Shown here one piece after another: positions 9,218 through 18,983 of a stretch of 64,000 nt of DNA. Below the pieces are notes generated by a model that was not told the origin of the DNA, made no database searches, and worked only from the letters and a program-made list of their open reading frames with translations. How positions within the stretch are numbered: position 1 is the stretch's first letter; the number at the start of each line of letters is the position of its first letter. The DNA lies in assembly GCF_003713065.1 (NCBI RefSeq), contig NZ_CP033433.1:5109501-5173500 (forward strand), given 5' to 3'. The DNA comes from Cohnella candidum. Its GTDB lineage: Bacteria; Bacillota; Bacilli; Paenibacillales; Paenibacillaceae. The position numbers and the translations under genes are program-made.

Positions 9218-10978
9218 ATGACGACAGCAGCATATATCAAGGATTATCCCAGACCGCAATTCGTGCGGGAGAATTGGCTGAATTTGAACGGCGAATGGAG
9301 CTTCCGCTTCGATGACCGCAATATGGGGGAAAGGGAGAGGTGGCACAGCAAGTTCGAAGGCACCCATACGATCAACGTCCCTTTCACCTACGAAACGCAA
9401 GCGAGCGGAATCGGAGAGGAAGCGTTCCATCCGTACGTTTGGTACCATAAATCGGTTCATATCCCAAAAGAAGCGGAAGGAAAACGGGTCATCCTGCATT
9501 TTCAAGCCGTCGATTACGTCGCGAAAGTTTGGGTAAACGGCGACTTGGTCGGCAGGCATCAAGGCGGGTATGCGGCATTTTCTTTCGACGTTACGCCTTA
9601 TCTGACCTTAGGGGCCGACAACCGGATCACGGTGAAAGCGGAGGACTCCAATAGCTGCACGCAGCCGCGGGGCAAGCAGCGCTGGACGAAGGACAATTTC
9701 GAATGCTTCTACGTCCAGACCACCGGCATATGGCAGACGGTATGGTTGGAATACGTGGATGCACGGCGGCTGGATTCGGTCAAAATCACTCCGGATATCG
9801 ACCGCCAGGTCGTTCGCTTCGATTACGAGGTGAACGGAGTGGATGAAGGCGGCGATTTGAAGCTGGAAGCCATCGTTACGTTAAAAGGCAAGCCCGTGAA
9901 GCGGGTAAGCTTGACGATGGACCGCCCTTGCTTGACGGTTGAAGTCGATTTGGTGCATGAGGCGAACGGACCGTGGAAGAGAAACTTCTGGTCGCCGCAG
10001 AAACCGGCTTTGTATGATGTGGAATTCATTCTGTACTCGGATGATGCAGTCGTGGATCGGGTGTTTTCCTATTTCGGGATGAGGAAAATCTCCATCGAGA
10101 ATGGGAAGGTGCTGCTGAACAATGTGCCGATCTACCAAAAATTGATTTTGGATCAGGGGTACTGGACGGAGAGCCATTTGACGCCGCCGAGCGAGGAAGC
10201 CCTCATCGAAGATATCGATAAAATCCTGGAAATGGGCTACAACGGCGTGCGCAAGCATATGAAGATCGAAGATGCCCGTTTTCTCTATTGGTGCGACGTG
10301 AAAGGACTGCTGGTCTGGTCCGAGATGGCGGCCACCTTCGAGTTCCATGATCGTGCGGTCGATGCATTTACGAAGGAATGGCTGGAAATCGTGAAGCAGC
10401 AGTACAACCATCCCAGCATCATTACCTGGGTTCCGTTTAACGAATCGTGGGGCATCTCGTCCATCCTGCGGGACAAGAGACAGCAGAAGTTTACCGAAGG
10501 CATCTACCATCTGACGAAGTCGATCGATCCGTACCGTCCGGTCATTACGAACGACGGTTGGGAGCATACCGTATCGGACATTTTGACTCTGCACGATTAT
10601 GTGGAAACAGGGGAAGGATTCCAGAAGCGGTATGGAAAGATAGACGCTGTCGTAGGCAACGAGACGACCTGCAACCAGTGGAAATACGCCTTCGCCGAAG
10701 GCTATCGATACCAGGGACAACCGATCATGATCACGGAGTTCGGCGGCATCGCCTATCAGTCGGACAAAGGATGGGGTTACGGCCGCCAGGTGGATTCGGA
10801 CGAGGAGTTCCTGAAACGGTTCGAAGGGCTGACCCGTGCGATCAAGAGCGTGGATTCCATTTGCGGATACTGCTATACCCAATTGACAGACGTGCAGCAG
10901 GAAATCAACGGCCTGCTGACGGAAGACCGTAAGCCGAAAGTTCCGTTGGAGAAAATAAGAGAGATTAATCTGGCATAA
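9218..10978 (+). CDS. GH2 family glycoside hydrolase (beta-galactosidase/beta-glucuronidase type)
   Basis: A 586-residue cytoplasmic glycosidase with the GH2 plan: sugar-binding jelly roll (to about 190), immunoglobulin-like domain, then TIM barrel. Visible catalytic residues are the acid/base Glu409 in WVPFNESWG and the nucleophile Glu507 in MITEFGGIA. ATG 9218 is chosen because GGGAGG (9207-9212) precedes it by 5 bases. An ATG at 9200 overlaps the previous stop (ATGA) but has no clear ribosome site. Substrate specificity within GH2 cannot be read here; with a GH51 enzyme beside it, arabinogalactan- or pectin-side-chain-derived sugars are plausible. Confidence 0.88.
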   Translation: MTTAAYIKDYPRPQFVRENWLNLNGEWSFRFDDRNMGERERWHSKFEGTHTINVPFTYETQASGIGEEAFHPYVWYHKSVHIPKEAEGKRVILHFQAVDYVAKVWVNGDLVGRHQGGYAAFSFDVTPYLTLGADNRITVKAEDSNSCTQPRGKQRWTKDNFECFYVQTTGIWQTVWLEYVDARRLDSVKITPDIDRQVVRFDYEVNGVDEGGDLKLEAIVTLKGKPVKRVSLTMDRPCLTVEVDLVHEANGPWKRNFWSPQKPALYDVEFILYSDDAVVDRVFSYFGMRKISIENGKVLLNNVPIYQKLILDQGYWTESHLTPPSEEALIEDIDKILEMGYNGVRKHMKIEDARFLYWCDVKGLLVWSEMAATFEFHDRAVDAFTKEWLEIVKQQYNHPSIITWVPFNESWGISSILRDKRQQKFTEGIYHLTKSIDPYRPVITNDGWEHTVSDILTLHDYVETGEGFQKRYGKIDAVVGNETTCNQWKYAFAEGYRYQGQPIMITEFGGIAYQSDKGWGYGRQVDSDEEFLKRFEGLTRAIKSVDSICGYCYTQLTDVQQEINGLLTEDRKPKVPLEKIREINLA

Positions 10979-10986
10979 CGGATACC

Positions 10987-11562
10987 CTACTTCACGCTGC
11001 CCGTTTTAAAGTCGAAGCCTCCTTGTACCGGAAGCTTGCTCTTGCCGCCGCTATCCATTGCATAGTAGCTGAAATCAATGGCGCCGAAACTGAACGTAAG
11101 GGTCTCTTTCATGTTGCTGAATTGATAATCTGATATCATCACGTCGGTCATGACAACCTTCAAAACGGTAAACGGCTTTTCCCCGCGGGTAACAAAGTCG
11201 ATTTCGCCGCTTTTGATATGCTTGCCGGACAGGGAGTTCGTCAGGATCGGAACGGACGAGCAATCATACGTTTTCGAAACCGTGAAAGGGTCCATTTTCG
11301 CCTTGCCGGCCCCTGAACCTCCTCCTGTCGGGGCGCCGGATGAGGAATTCGTCACGCCGAAGTCTACTCCGGTCAGTTGGATCCAATTCGCGAATTTAGC
11401 AGCCTTCGCTTCCCCGCATACGCCGTCCAATTTCAAATAGACGTCATGGTTCTGCGCCGGCTGCACCACGGACGTGGTTGCCGCAACCGCCGTCGCGCCG
11501 GAACCGGCGACGAGAAGGAAGACGGTCGCCACAATGAGCAAAAGGGCTTTCATCTTGGACAA
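10987..11562 (-). CDS. Secreted Hcp-fold protein (T6SS tube-like, function unknown)
   Basis: A small exported protein of about 191 residues. After a Sec signal (KALLLIVATVFLLVAGSG with a cleavage-like AVAA) it carries features of the Hcp family: YLKLDGVCGEAK near the start, a central KMDPFTVSKTYD followed by C and S residues, and a C-terminal LTFSFGAIDFSYY. TTG 11562 is chosen because AAAGGAG precedes it by 8 bases; the GTG at 11569-11571 touches that site and the ATG nine bases downstream of the TTG is too far from it. No other type VI secretion gene is in the window, and the host appears Gram-positive, so a contractile-tube role is unlikely. It is convergent with the GH2 gene, 8 bp apart. 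Confidence 0.72.
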   Translation of the reverse strand: MSKMKALLLIVATVFLLVAGSGATAVAATTSVVQPAQNHDVYLKLDGVCGEAKAAKFANWIQLTGVDFGVTNSSSGAPTGGGSGAGKAKMDPFTVSKTYDCSSVPILTNSLSGKHIKSGEIDFVTRGEKPFTVLKVVMTDVMISDYQFSNMKETLTFSFGAIDFSYYAMDSGGKSKLPVQGGFDFKTGSVK

Positions 11563-11631
11563 GGGAGACACTCCTTTGTTTTGTGGATATAAAACTATCT
11601 AATTCAGAATACGATGCGCTTATGCCCCTGT

Positions 11632-11660
11632 TTGATGTCCCTGCCAGCTGAGGCTATGAT
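11632..11660 (+). promoter_or_regulatory. Putative sigma-A promoter for the quinone oxidoreductase gene
   Basis: TTGATG (11632-11637) and TATGAT (11655-11660) are separated by 17 bp, about 50 bp upstream of the start codon. Confidence 0.6.
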
Positions 11661-11711
11661 GAAATAAACGAGCATCATTCCTATAGACCCAGCAGAAGGA
11701 GAATTTCCTAT

Positions 11712-12689
11712 ATGAACGCCATCCTCGTCACCGCGTTCGGCGGTCCCGAAACGATGAAATATGCCCAGGTAGAAATTCCGGAAGTTCAGCCGAGCCAATT
11801 GCTGATCCGCGTGGAAAGGGCCAGCGTGAACTTCGCGGACATTAAAGCCCGTTACGGCAAAAAAGGGGCGGCGCTTCCGTTCATTCCCGGATTGGACGCC
11901 GCGGGCGTGATCGAGCGCGTCGGCTCCGAGGTGCAAGGCTTCAAGCCGGGACAACGCGTCATCGCTTTTCCCAAAGGCGGGTCCTACGCCGAATACGTCG
12001 TCGCCGACGAAGCGCTCACGTTCGCGATTCCCGACTCCGTCGATTTCGACACGGCGGCCGCTTGTCCGACCGTGTCAATTCTGTCCTATAAATTGCTGGC
12101 CGAAATCGCGAGATTGGAAGCGGGAGAAACGGTGCTGGTCCACGCGGCTGCCGGCGGGGTAGGGACGACGGCGATCCAGTTGGCCAAACTCCTGGGCGCC
12201 GGTCTCGTCATCGGAACGGTGGGGAGCGGGAAGAAAGTTTCGGCTGCGCTTGAAGCGGGCGCGGATCACGTTATCGATTACGAAACCGAAGATTTCTCTT
12301 GGAGGGTGACTGAGCTCACGGGCGGCGCCGGCGCCGACGTCATTCTGGACTCCGTGTCGGGCAGGGTCGCGGAGTGCAGCCTAAATTGTTTGGCCGAATA
12401 CGGCCGTCTCGTTCATTTCGGGAATTCGAGCGGGGAGTCCGGCGCGTTCAGAACGGCGGACCTGCATGCCAGCTGCCGCTCGGTGCTGGGCTACAGCTTG
12501 GGGACGACAAGAAGCAAACGGCCGCATACGTTGCGGGAAGCCGCGGATCGGGTTTTGCAATATCTTGGGGAGGGACGTTTGAAAATGAAGATCGGCGAAC
12601 GGTTTCCTCTCAGGGATGCCGGGAAAGCGCATGAGTGGATCGAGAGCCGTCTGAGCACGGGGAAAGTGCTGCTGGACGTTCGCTCCTGA
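11712..12689 (+). CDS. Quinone oxidoreductase / zinc-type alcohol dehydrogenase-like protein
   Basis: A 325-residue medium-chain reductase. It has the N-terminal GroES-like fold (RVERASVNFADIKARYG, then PFIPGLDAAGVIERVG) and the NADPH-binding motif VHAAAGGVGTTAIQLAKLLG, typical of NADPH:quinone reductases. No structural zinc cysteines are evident, which favours the quinone reductase branch over true alcohol dehydrogenases. It would reduce quinones or reactive carbonyls with NADPH in the cytoplasm. The ATG follows AGAAGGAGA at a good distance. It is a single-gene unit ending at the terminator shared with the convergent ArsR gene. Confidence 0.9.
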   Translation: MNAILVTAFGGPETMKYAQVEIPEVQPSQLLIRVERASVNFADIKARYGKKGAALPFIPGLDAAGVIERVGSEVQGFKPGQRVIAFPKGGSYAEYVVADEALTFAIPDSVDFDTAAACPTVSILSYKLLAEIARLEAGETVLVHAAAGGVGTTAIQLAKLLGAGLVIGTVGSGKKVSAALEAGADHVIDYETEDFSWRVTELTGGAGADVILDSVSGRVAECSLNCLAEYGRLVHFGNSSGESGAFRTADLHASCRSVLGYSLGTTRSKRPHTLREAADRVLQYLGEGRLKMKIGERFPLRDAGKAHEWIESRLSTGKVLLDVRS

Positions 12690-12699
12690 CGCATAACAA

Positions 12700-12726
12700 A
12701 AGGCCCTCCGGTAGGAGGGCCTTATT
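12700..12726. terminator. Bidirectional terminator between the oxidoreductase and ArsR genes
   Basis: AAGGCCCTCC (12700-12709) pairs with GGAGGGCCTT (12714-12723) around a GGTA loop. An A run precedes and T residues follow, so it can serve both convergent genes. Confidence 0.85.
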
Positions 12727-12739
12727 CATGCCATAGTTT

Positions 12740-13066
12740 CTATTCCAATTGAGCCAGTTCCAACCGGCGTTTATCCCGCCCCGGAAGTTGGGACAGGAAC
12801 GTTTTGAGGTCCGGATACTCCGCCAAATTCAGAGAGTAGTAGACCCACTGGCCGCGTTTGGACTCCCGCACGAGCCCCGCGCTCCTCAGCTTGCGCAGGT
12901 GCTGGCTCGTATTCGGCTGGCTGGCCCGAAGCAGGCCGGTGATTTCCGTTACGCTCAAATCCTTCTCCTGAAGCAAGGCCAAAATCGCCAGCCGCATCGG
13001 ATCCCCGAGCAGCTTGAGCAGCTCCGCCATTTCCGCCAATTCCGCCATCGGTCCGTCTTCGTGCAT
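12740..13066 (-). CDS. ArsR/SmtB-family transcriptional repressor
   Basis: A 108-residue winged helix-turn-helix regulator. The family core is clear: LLKLLGDPMRLAILALLQ, the recognition region ITGLLRASQPNTSQHLRKLR, and the wing SKRGQWVYYSL. No ELCVCDL metal site is present in the alpha-3 helix, and Cys is absent altogether, so it may sense something other than thiophilic metals. It stands alone. An AT-rich inverted element covers its likely -10 box, suggesting autoregulation. No target gene can be named. Confidence 0.9.
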   Translation of the reverse strand: MHEDGPMAELAEMAELLKLLGDPMRLAILALLQEKDLSVTEITGLLRASQPNTSQHLRKLRSAGLVRESKRGQWVYYSLNLAEYPDLKTFLSQLPGRDKRRLELAQLE

Positions 13067-13118
13067 GCTCGGCCTCTCCCTTTTCGGATCCGTTTCTTGG
13101 AATCTTCCTCTACCGTTT

Positions 13119-13138
13119 CATTATATATTTACTTAATG
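13119..13138 (-). promoter_or_regulatory. AT-rich operator/promoter element upstream of arsR-like gene
   Basis: CATTA (13119-13123) and TAATG (13134-13138) form an interrupted inverted repeat. On the minus strand the left arm overlaps a TATAAT -10 box (13120-13125). The layout fits an ArsR-type autorepressed promoter; binding is inferred. Confidence 0.4.
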
Positions 13139-13180
13139 ATATATGCCATGAAACATTGACGTCATCAATCGATCTGAACG

Positions 13181-14344
13181 TCAGGCTGCTTTCAGCCGGT
13201 CGAAAAACCCGGAGATGGCCATCTGCGCCGCCCCGAGCACGGCCGAGCGCTCGCCGAGCTCCGCGAACAGCAGCTGGACGCTGCGGAGGTGGAAGCCGAG
13301 CGAACGCTGCACGACCGTCCGGCGGAGAGAGTTTTCGATCCACGGCCGCACTTGGCTGATCCGGTTCCCGATCACGACCGCGTCCGGGTTGAACACGTTC
13401 ACGATGTTCGCGATGCCGATGCCGAGGTATTCCCCGGTTGTCTCCAGATCGGCCAGCACGCCGGCCTGTCCGGATTCGGCTGCGTTGAGGAGCGCCTCCC
13501 AGTCGGAGATGCCATGGGCAGCCGCTTTTTCCAAAAGCGCCTTTTCGGAGGCGTACATTTCCCAGCACCCCCGGTTCCCGCAAGCGCACGGTTTCCCGAA
13601 GGCTTCGACGGAGAGATGCCCCATTTCACCGGAAAAGCCGGATGCTCCCTTGTACAGGCTTCTGTGCAAAATGAGACCGGTGCCGATCCCGATGCCTACG
13701 CTGACGTAGATGAGGTTGTCGATGCTGCGGCCCGCTCCGAAAACCTGCTCCCCGATGGCGCCGGTATTGGCCTCATTGTCGATCGTGACGGGGACGCCGT
13801 ACTTGTCGGCCAGTTGGCGCTGAAGCGGAACATCGCGCCATTGCAGGTTGGGGGCATAAAGCACGGCGCCGGATTCGTTGACGAGCCCCGGCACGCCGAC
13901 TCCGATGCCTACGATTCCGTACGGGGATGCGGGCGCCTTCGCGATCAGGGAATCGATGCACGTTTGCAGGCTCGCCAGAACCGGTTCAGGCTCTTGGCCA
14001 TCCAGCGGCAGGTTCGTTTCCGCGATTAACGCGCCGCGAAGGTCCGTGAGCACCCCGCGGACGTAATTGACGCCCAAGTCGATCCCGACCGCGTAACCGG
14101 CCGTCGCGACGAATTCCAGCATCACCGGCTTGCGGCCGCCGCTCGAAACGCCGGTTCCGATCTCCCGGACGACGGAGCCGTCGATCAGATCCTGCACGAG
14201 GCTGGAAACGGTCGCTTTGTTCAGCCCGGATTTTTCGGAGATTTGGGCCCGGGACAGCGGCGCGCCGCGCAAAATCGCCTCCAGCACGATCGCCGTGTTT
14301 ATTCGTTTGATCAGGGCTTGGTCGCCGGTGGGGGTCGTCTTCAT
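13181..14344 (-). CDS. xylR: ROK-family xylose repressor
   Basis: A 387-residue repressor divergent from xylA. The N-terminal helix-turn-helix (LSRAQISEKSGLNKATVSSL) is followed by a ROK sugar-kinase-like domain with YAVGIDLGVNYVRG and the zinc-binding signature CACGNRGCWEMYASEKAL. In the known Bacillus system XylR binds xylose and releases the xyl operator; a matching palindrome lies in the shared upstream region. ATG 14344 is chosen because AAAGGAG lies 11 bases upstream; the in-frame ATG at 14368 overlaps no good ribosome site. No terminator was seen between its 3' end and the arsR-like gene. Confidence 0.93.
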   Translation of the reverse strand: MKTTPTGDQALIKRINTAIVLEAILRGAPLSRAQISEKSGLNKATVSSLVQDLIDGSVVREIGTGVSSGGRKPVMLEFVATAGYAVGIDLGVNYVRGVLTDLRGALIAETNLPLDGQEPEPVLASLQTCIDSLIAKAPASPYGIVGIGVGVPGLVNESGAVLYAPNLQWRDVPLQRQLADKYGVPVTIDNEANTGAIGEQVFGAGRSIDNLIYVSVGIGIGTGLILHRSLYKGASGFSGEMGHLSVEAFGKPCACGNRGCWEMYASEKALLEKAAAHGISDWEALLNAAESGQAGVLADLETTGEYLGIGIANIVNVFNPDAVVIGNRISQVRPWIENSLRRTVVQRSLGFHLRSVQLLFAELGERSAVLGAAQMAISGFFDRLKAA

Positions 14345-14403
14345 CGCTGTCGAAACTCCTTTGAACATATTGATAACATCATAGCATAAAAAGAGTCGAT
14401 TGA

Positions 14404-14430
14404 CTTAGTTTATTGAATAGACAAACTAAG
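14404..14430. promoter_or_regulatory. xyl operator (XylR binding palindrome)
   Basis: CTTAGTTT (14404-14411) and AAACTAAG (14423-14430) are perfect inverted arms around an 11-base centre. This closely resembles the Bacillus xyl operator, whose arms are TTAGTTTGTT and AACAAACTAA. It covers the -35 box of the xylA promoter. Confidence 0.88.
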
Positions 14431-14446
14431 TTTCGGGTGATATGCT
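14418..14446 (+). promoter_or_regulatory. xylA promoter
   Basis: TAGACA (14418-14423) and TATGCT (14441-14446) are 17 bp apart. The -35 lies inside the operator, so bound XylR would block RNA polymerase. Confidence 0.65.
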
Positions 14447-14462
14447 AATAGCAAAGCTTTAC

Positions 14463-14476
14463 TAAAACCGCTTTCA
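14463..14476 (+). promoter_or_regulatory. cre-like site in the xylA leader
   Basis: TAAAACCGCTTTCA matches the cre consensus at 13 of 14 positions. It lies just downstream of the expected transcription start and touches the RBS AAGGAGG (14476-14482), a position from which CcpA could block elongation. Confidence 0.6.
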
Positions 14477-14491
14477 AGGAGGATTCATCGC

Positions 14492-15805
<1,314 letters not shown>

Positions 15806-15827
15806 TCGCCGGAGGGAGGAAGACCGG

Positions 15828-17327
15828 ATGAAATACGTGATCGGAGTCGACCTGGGAACCAGCGCGGTCAAAACGCTGCTGGTGTCCCGGGAAGGCACGG
15901 TAACGGCGGAAGCGTCCCGCGAATACCCGCTGTACCATGAGCATTCCGGCTGGAGCGAGCAGGAGCCCGAGGATTGGGTGCGGGGCACGACGGAATGCCT
16001 CCGCGAGCTGGTCCAGGCTTCCGGCGTGTCTGCCGGGGATATCGAAGGCATCAGCTTTTCCGGACAGATGCACGGTCTCGTGCTGCTGAACGGGGAGAAC
16101 CGCCCCGTGCGCAGGGCGATTCTGTGGAACGATACGCGGACGACGGAGCAATGCCGGGAAATCGAAAAGACGTTGGGCGATAATCTGCTCGGGGTGACGA
16201 GAAATCCGGCGCTCGAAGGCTTCACGCTGCCGAAGATCCTGTGGGTCCGGCAAAACGAAGCCGCGTCTTTCGAAGCATCGAAGCGGTTCCTGTTGCCCAA
16301 GGATTATTTGCGGTACCGGCTGACCGGCGGGATCCATATGGACCTGTCGGATGCGGCGGGCACGTTGATGCTGGACGTCGCGAACCGGAATTGGAGCCCG
16401 GAAGTTCTCGGAGCTTTCGGCATCGGCGCGGAATTCTGCCCGCCGCTGGTCGAAGCGGGGGCATGCATAGGCACGCTCACCGCCGAGGCGGCGGAAGCGA
16501 CGGGCCTGTCGCCGGATACGAAGGTGTTCGCCGGCGGCGCGGACAATGCCTGCGGCGCGATCGGGGCGGGGATTCTGGAGGAAGGACTCACCTTGTGCAG
16601 CATCGGAACGTCCGGCGTCATCCTCACTTACGAGGGCGACTCGGAAGCCGACTATGGCGGGAAAGTCCATTTCTTCAACCACGGCAAGCCCGGCGCTTTC
16701 TACTCCATGGGCGTAACGCTGGCCGCGGGCTACTCGCTGAGCTGGTTCCGCAAGACGTTCGCGGCCGGCGAGTCTTACGACTCGCTGCTGAGCGGCGTCG
16801 AGGACATTCCGGCGGGCTCCGGCGGACTGCTGTTCACGCCGTACTTGGTGGGCGAACGCACGCCGCATGCCGACCCCGACATCCGGGCAAGCTTCATCGG
16901 CATGGACGGCAGCCACACCCGGGCCCATTTTGCGCGTGCCGTGATGGAAGGGATCACGTTCTCACTGAACGAGTCCGTGGATTTGTTCCGTGCGGCAGGC
17001 AAAAAGGCCGACAGGATCGTGTCCATCGGCGGCGGGGCCAAAAACCCGGTTTGGCTGCAGATGCAAGCGGACATTTTCAACGCCGAAGTGATCGCGCTGG
17101 AGAACGAACAAGGCCCCGGCCTGGGAGCGGCCATGCTGGCCGCCGTCGGCTGCGGCTGGTTCCGCAGCCTCGACGATTGCGCAACCGCGTTCGTCAAGCG
17201 GTCCCGGTCCTACCGTCCGAATGCGGCCAACGCTGAGCGCTATGCATCCCTGTTCCGCGTCTATCAAGACGTGTACGCCCAAACCCGCGGGCTGAACCAA
17301 GCGCTCTCATCTTTCCGAAACGGCTGA
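15828..17327 (+). CDS. xylB: Xylulokinase
   Basis: Phosphorylates D-xylulose with ATP, feeding the pentose phosphate pathway; 499 residues. FGGY-kinase features: GVDLGTSAVKTLLV phosphate loop at the start, SFSGQMHGLVLL with substrate-contact residues, AILWNDTRT, the catalytic Asp region GGADNACGAIGAG, and the C-terminal SIGGGAKNPVWLQMQADIF. It has a strong RBS (GGAGGGAGG) and ends 49 bp before a clear terminator. No xylose transporter gene adjoins this operon. Confidence 0.97.
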   Translation: MKYVIGVDLGTSAVKTLLVSREGTVTAEASREYPLYHEHSGWSEQEPEDWVRGTTECLRELVQASGVSAGDIEGISFSGQMHGLVLLNGENRPVRRAILWNDTRTTEQCREIEKTLGDNLLGVTRNPALEGFTLPKILWVRQNEAASFEASKRFLLPKDYLRYRLTGGIHMDLSDAAGTLMLDVANRNWSPEVLGAFGIGAEFCPPLVEAGACIGTLTAEAAEATGLSPDTKVFAGGADNACGAIGAGILEEGLTLCSIGTSGVILTYEGDSEADYGGKVHFFNHGKPGAFYSMGVTLAAGYSLSWFRKTFAAGESYDSLLSGVEDIPAGSGGLLFTPYLVGERTPHADPDIRASFIGMDGSHTRAHFARAVMEGITFSLNESVDLFRAAGKKADRIVSIGGGAKNPVWLQMQADIFNAEVIALENEQGPGLGAAMLAAVGCGWFRSLDDCATAFVKRSRSYRPNAANAERYASLFRVYQDVYAQTRGLNQALSSFRNG

Positions 17328-17375
17328 CGTAAGCTACAATAAATACAGGAGAAAGGGTTGCCTCCCTTTTCCGGC

Positions 17376-17423
17376 AAGAGCCCCCAGCATTCCCGGCCGG
17401 TAACCGGGCGGGGGCTCTTTTTC
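17376..17423 (+). terminator. Rho-independent terminator of the xylAB operon
   Basis: AAGAGCCCCC (17376-17385) pairs with GGGGGCTCTT (17410-17419); the tail continues with T residues. The 24-base loop contains a smaller GC-rich stem. Confidence 0.85.
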
Positions 17424-17448
17424 ATGAGGCGGAGGAGGAGTCGGCGGG

Positions 17449-18309
17449 ATGAGCGGGGACCAAAGGGGACGGACGGCGCTGGTGACGGGAGCTTCGAGCG
17501 GGTTCGGATACTTGACGGCGCTAAGGTTAGCCAGGCTGGGGTGGACGGTTTACGCCGGGTTCAGGGATGTCGCGGCAAGCGGAACGTTGGCGGCGGAAGC
17601 GGCATCGTCCGGCTGCGCCGATCGGATCCGCCCTGTTCGTTTGGACGTAACGGACGAAGCGGGCATTCGGGAAGCCTTGTCGCGGATCGAGCGGGAGGCG
17701 GGGCGGTTGGATGCGTTGGTGAATAACGCGGGCCTCGCCGTCGGCGGGTTCGTGGAAGAGCTGCCGCTGTCCGCATGGAGGGAGCAGTTCGACACGAATC
17801 TGTTCGGCGTCGTGGCGGTCACCCGCGCGGCACTGTCGTTGCTCCGGCAGAGCGGTGGAGGAAGGATCGTGCTCGTCAGCAGCATCAGCGGACGGATCGG
17901 TTTTCCGGCTTTGGGTCCGTATTGCGCGTCCAAACACGCCTTGGAGGGACTGGGCGAGTCGCTGCGGCTCGAGCTGGCGCCGTTCGGCGTGGCGGTCAGC
18001 CTGGTCGAGCCCGGCCCGTATCGGACGCCGATTTGGCAGAAAAGCCTGGCAAGCGTGACGGCTCCCGGGCCGCAATCTCCGTATGCCGGCCTGTTCGCGA
18101 GAATCCGGCCGATGCTCGAGCAAAGCGCCGCCCGCGGGGGAGACCCGGAACTCGTAGCTGAAACAATCGTCCGGGCGGTCCGGGACAAGAAGCCCAAGCT
18201 GCGCTATTTGCCGAGCTGGAGCGAACGCTGGACGGTCGGGGCGAAACGGTTTCTTCCTTGGAGCTGGATTGAGCGTGCGGCTTTGCGTGTATTGGGAGTC
18301 AAACGGTAA
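17449..18309 (+). CDS. Short-chain dehydrogenase/reductase (SDR)
   Basis: A 286-residue classical SDR with a Rossmann fold. It shows the nucleotide motif ALVTGASSGFGYLTALRLAR, DALVNNAGLAVGG, catalytic Ser in VLVSSISGRIGFP, and the YCASKHALEG motif with catalytic Tyr and Lys. VSLVEPGPYRTPIW follows, typical of the retinol-dehydrogenase/17-beta-HSD-like branch. A basic residue near the NAD(P) site is not obvious, so cofactor choice is open. GGAGGAGG precedes the ATG. Substrate unknown; it follows the xyl terminator and is not part of that operon. Confidence 0.9.
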   Translation: MSGDQRGRTALVTGASSGFGYLTALRLARLGWTVYAGFRDVAASGTLAAEAASSGCADRIRPVRLDVTDEAGIREALSRIEREAGRLDALVNNAGLAVGGFVEELPLSAWREQFDTNLFGVVAVTRAALSLLRQSGGGRIVLVSSISGRIGFPALGPYCASKHALEGLGESLRLELAPFGVAVSLVEPGPYRTPIWQKSLASVTAPGPQSPYAGLFARIRPMLEQSAARGGDPELVAETIVRAVRDKKPKLRYLPSWSERWTVGAKRFLPWSWIERAALRVLGVKR

Positions 18310-18366
18310 AGGAAAGGGTATCCTATTCGGGACGAAGGATCAATCCACGAACGGAGATGGAGCCCG

Positions 18367-18741
18367 ATGGAACACGATGCCCTGATGTTCGAATTCCGCG
18401 ACGAATCCACGGCCCGGCTTGCCGCGGATACGTTTGAGGAACTGGGCTATGAGCCCCGCGTTCACGAAGGCGGGAGAATGCACATCCACGTGCGCAACGA
18501 AGATTTGACCTCGGCGCTGGAAATCCTGCAGTGCCACGGAGGCCGCATCGTCGAGCGGGCGCCCGCCGAGACGCTCTCGCTGACGGAGGAAGCATACGAT
18601 ATGGACGCGATCCCGATTCCGGCCCACACCGTGAACGAGGACTGGGTCGACGCCTACGCCACGTCCGAGCCGGGCGCCGAATCCGCGGAATCGGCTTACC
18701 GAACGGATGACGGCTCTTACGACCATTTCGAAGCGACCTGA
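18367..18741 (+). CDS. Small hypothetical protein
   Basis: A 124-residue acidic protein I do not recognise. The first 65 residues (FEFRDESTARLAADTFEELG, then MHIHVRNEDLTSALEILQCH) have the alternating strand-helix look of a small ferredoxin-like or ACT-like fold. The C-terminal third is acidic and probably disordered (TSEPGAESAESAYRTDDG). No signal peptide or membrane segment. It starts 57 bp after the SDR gene with GGAGATGGAG upstream and is closed by a strong terminator. The RBS, terminator and regular codon use support a real gene. Confidence 0.75.
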   Translation: MEHDALMFEFRDESTARLAADTFEELGYEPRVHEGGRMHIHVRNEDLTSALEILQCHGGRIVERAPAETLSLTEEAYDMDAIPIPAHTVNEDWVDAYATSEPGAESAESAYRTDDGSYDHFEAT

Positions 18742-18774
18742 TCGGAACGACAGCCGAATAAAGACGACAGTGAC

Positions 18775-18802
18775 CCCGGCCCCAGCGGTGGCCGGGTTTT
18801 TT
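18775..18802 (+). terminator. Rho-independent terminator
   Basis: CCCGGCC (18775-18781) pairs with GGCCGGG (18790-18796), 8-base loop, followed by six T residues. Confidence 0.85.
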
Positions 18803-18893
18803 CGCGTTCGCATGAAAGCTTCTCCGTATCACTCCCATTTTTCGTCGGTTCGCTCCTCGCCGCCGCAAATTTCTTCTGTTATTTTGATGAATT

Positions 18894-18907
18894 AGGAAGC
18901 GCTTACG
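18894..18907. promoter_or_regulatory. Weak cre-like site upstream of locus 2 kinase
   Basis: AGGAAGCGCTTACG has the AAGCGCTTAC core of a cre but three mismatches to the 14-base consensus. It lies 76 bp upstream of the kinase gene. Confidence 0.35.
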
Positions 18908-18983
18908 TATTCCCGCTTGCCCATAATCTTGTAAAATATTCTTATTGCGAGGATATTCGAGCTGCAGATGAGGGAAACCGACT

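Noticed and set aside
10987..11562. Type VI secretion locus
   Set aside because: Only a single Hcp-like gene with a Sec signal; no TssB/C, VgrG, ClpV or baseplate genes in the window.
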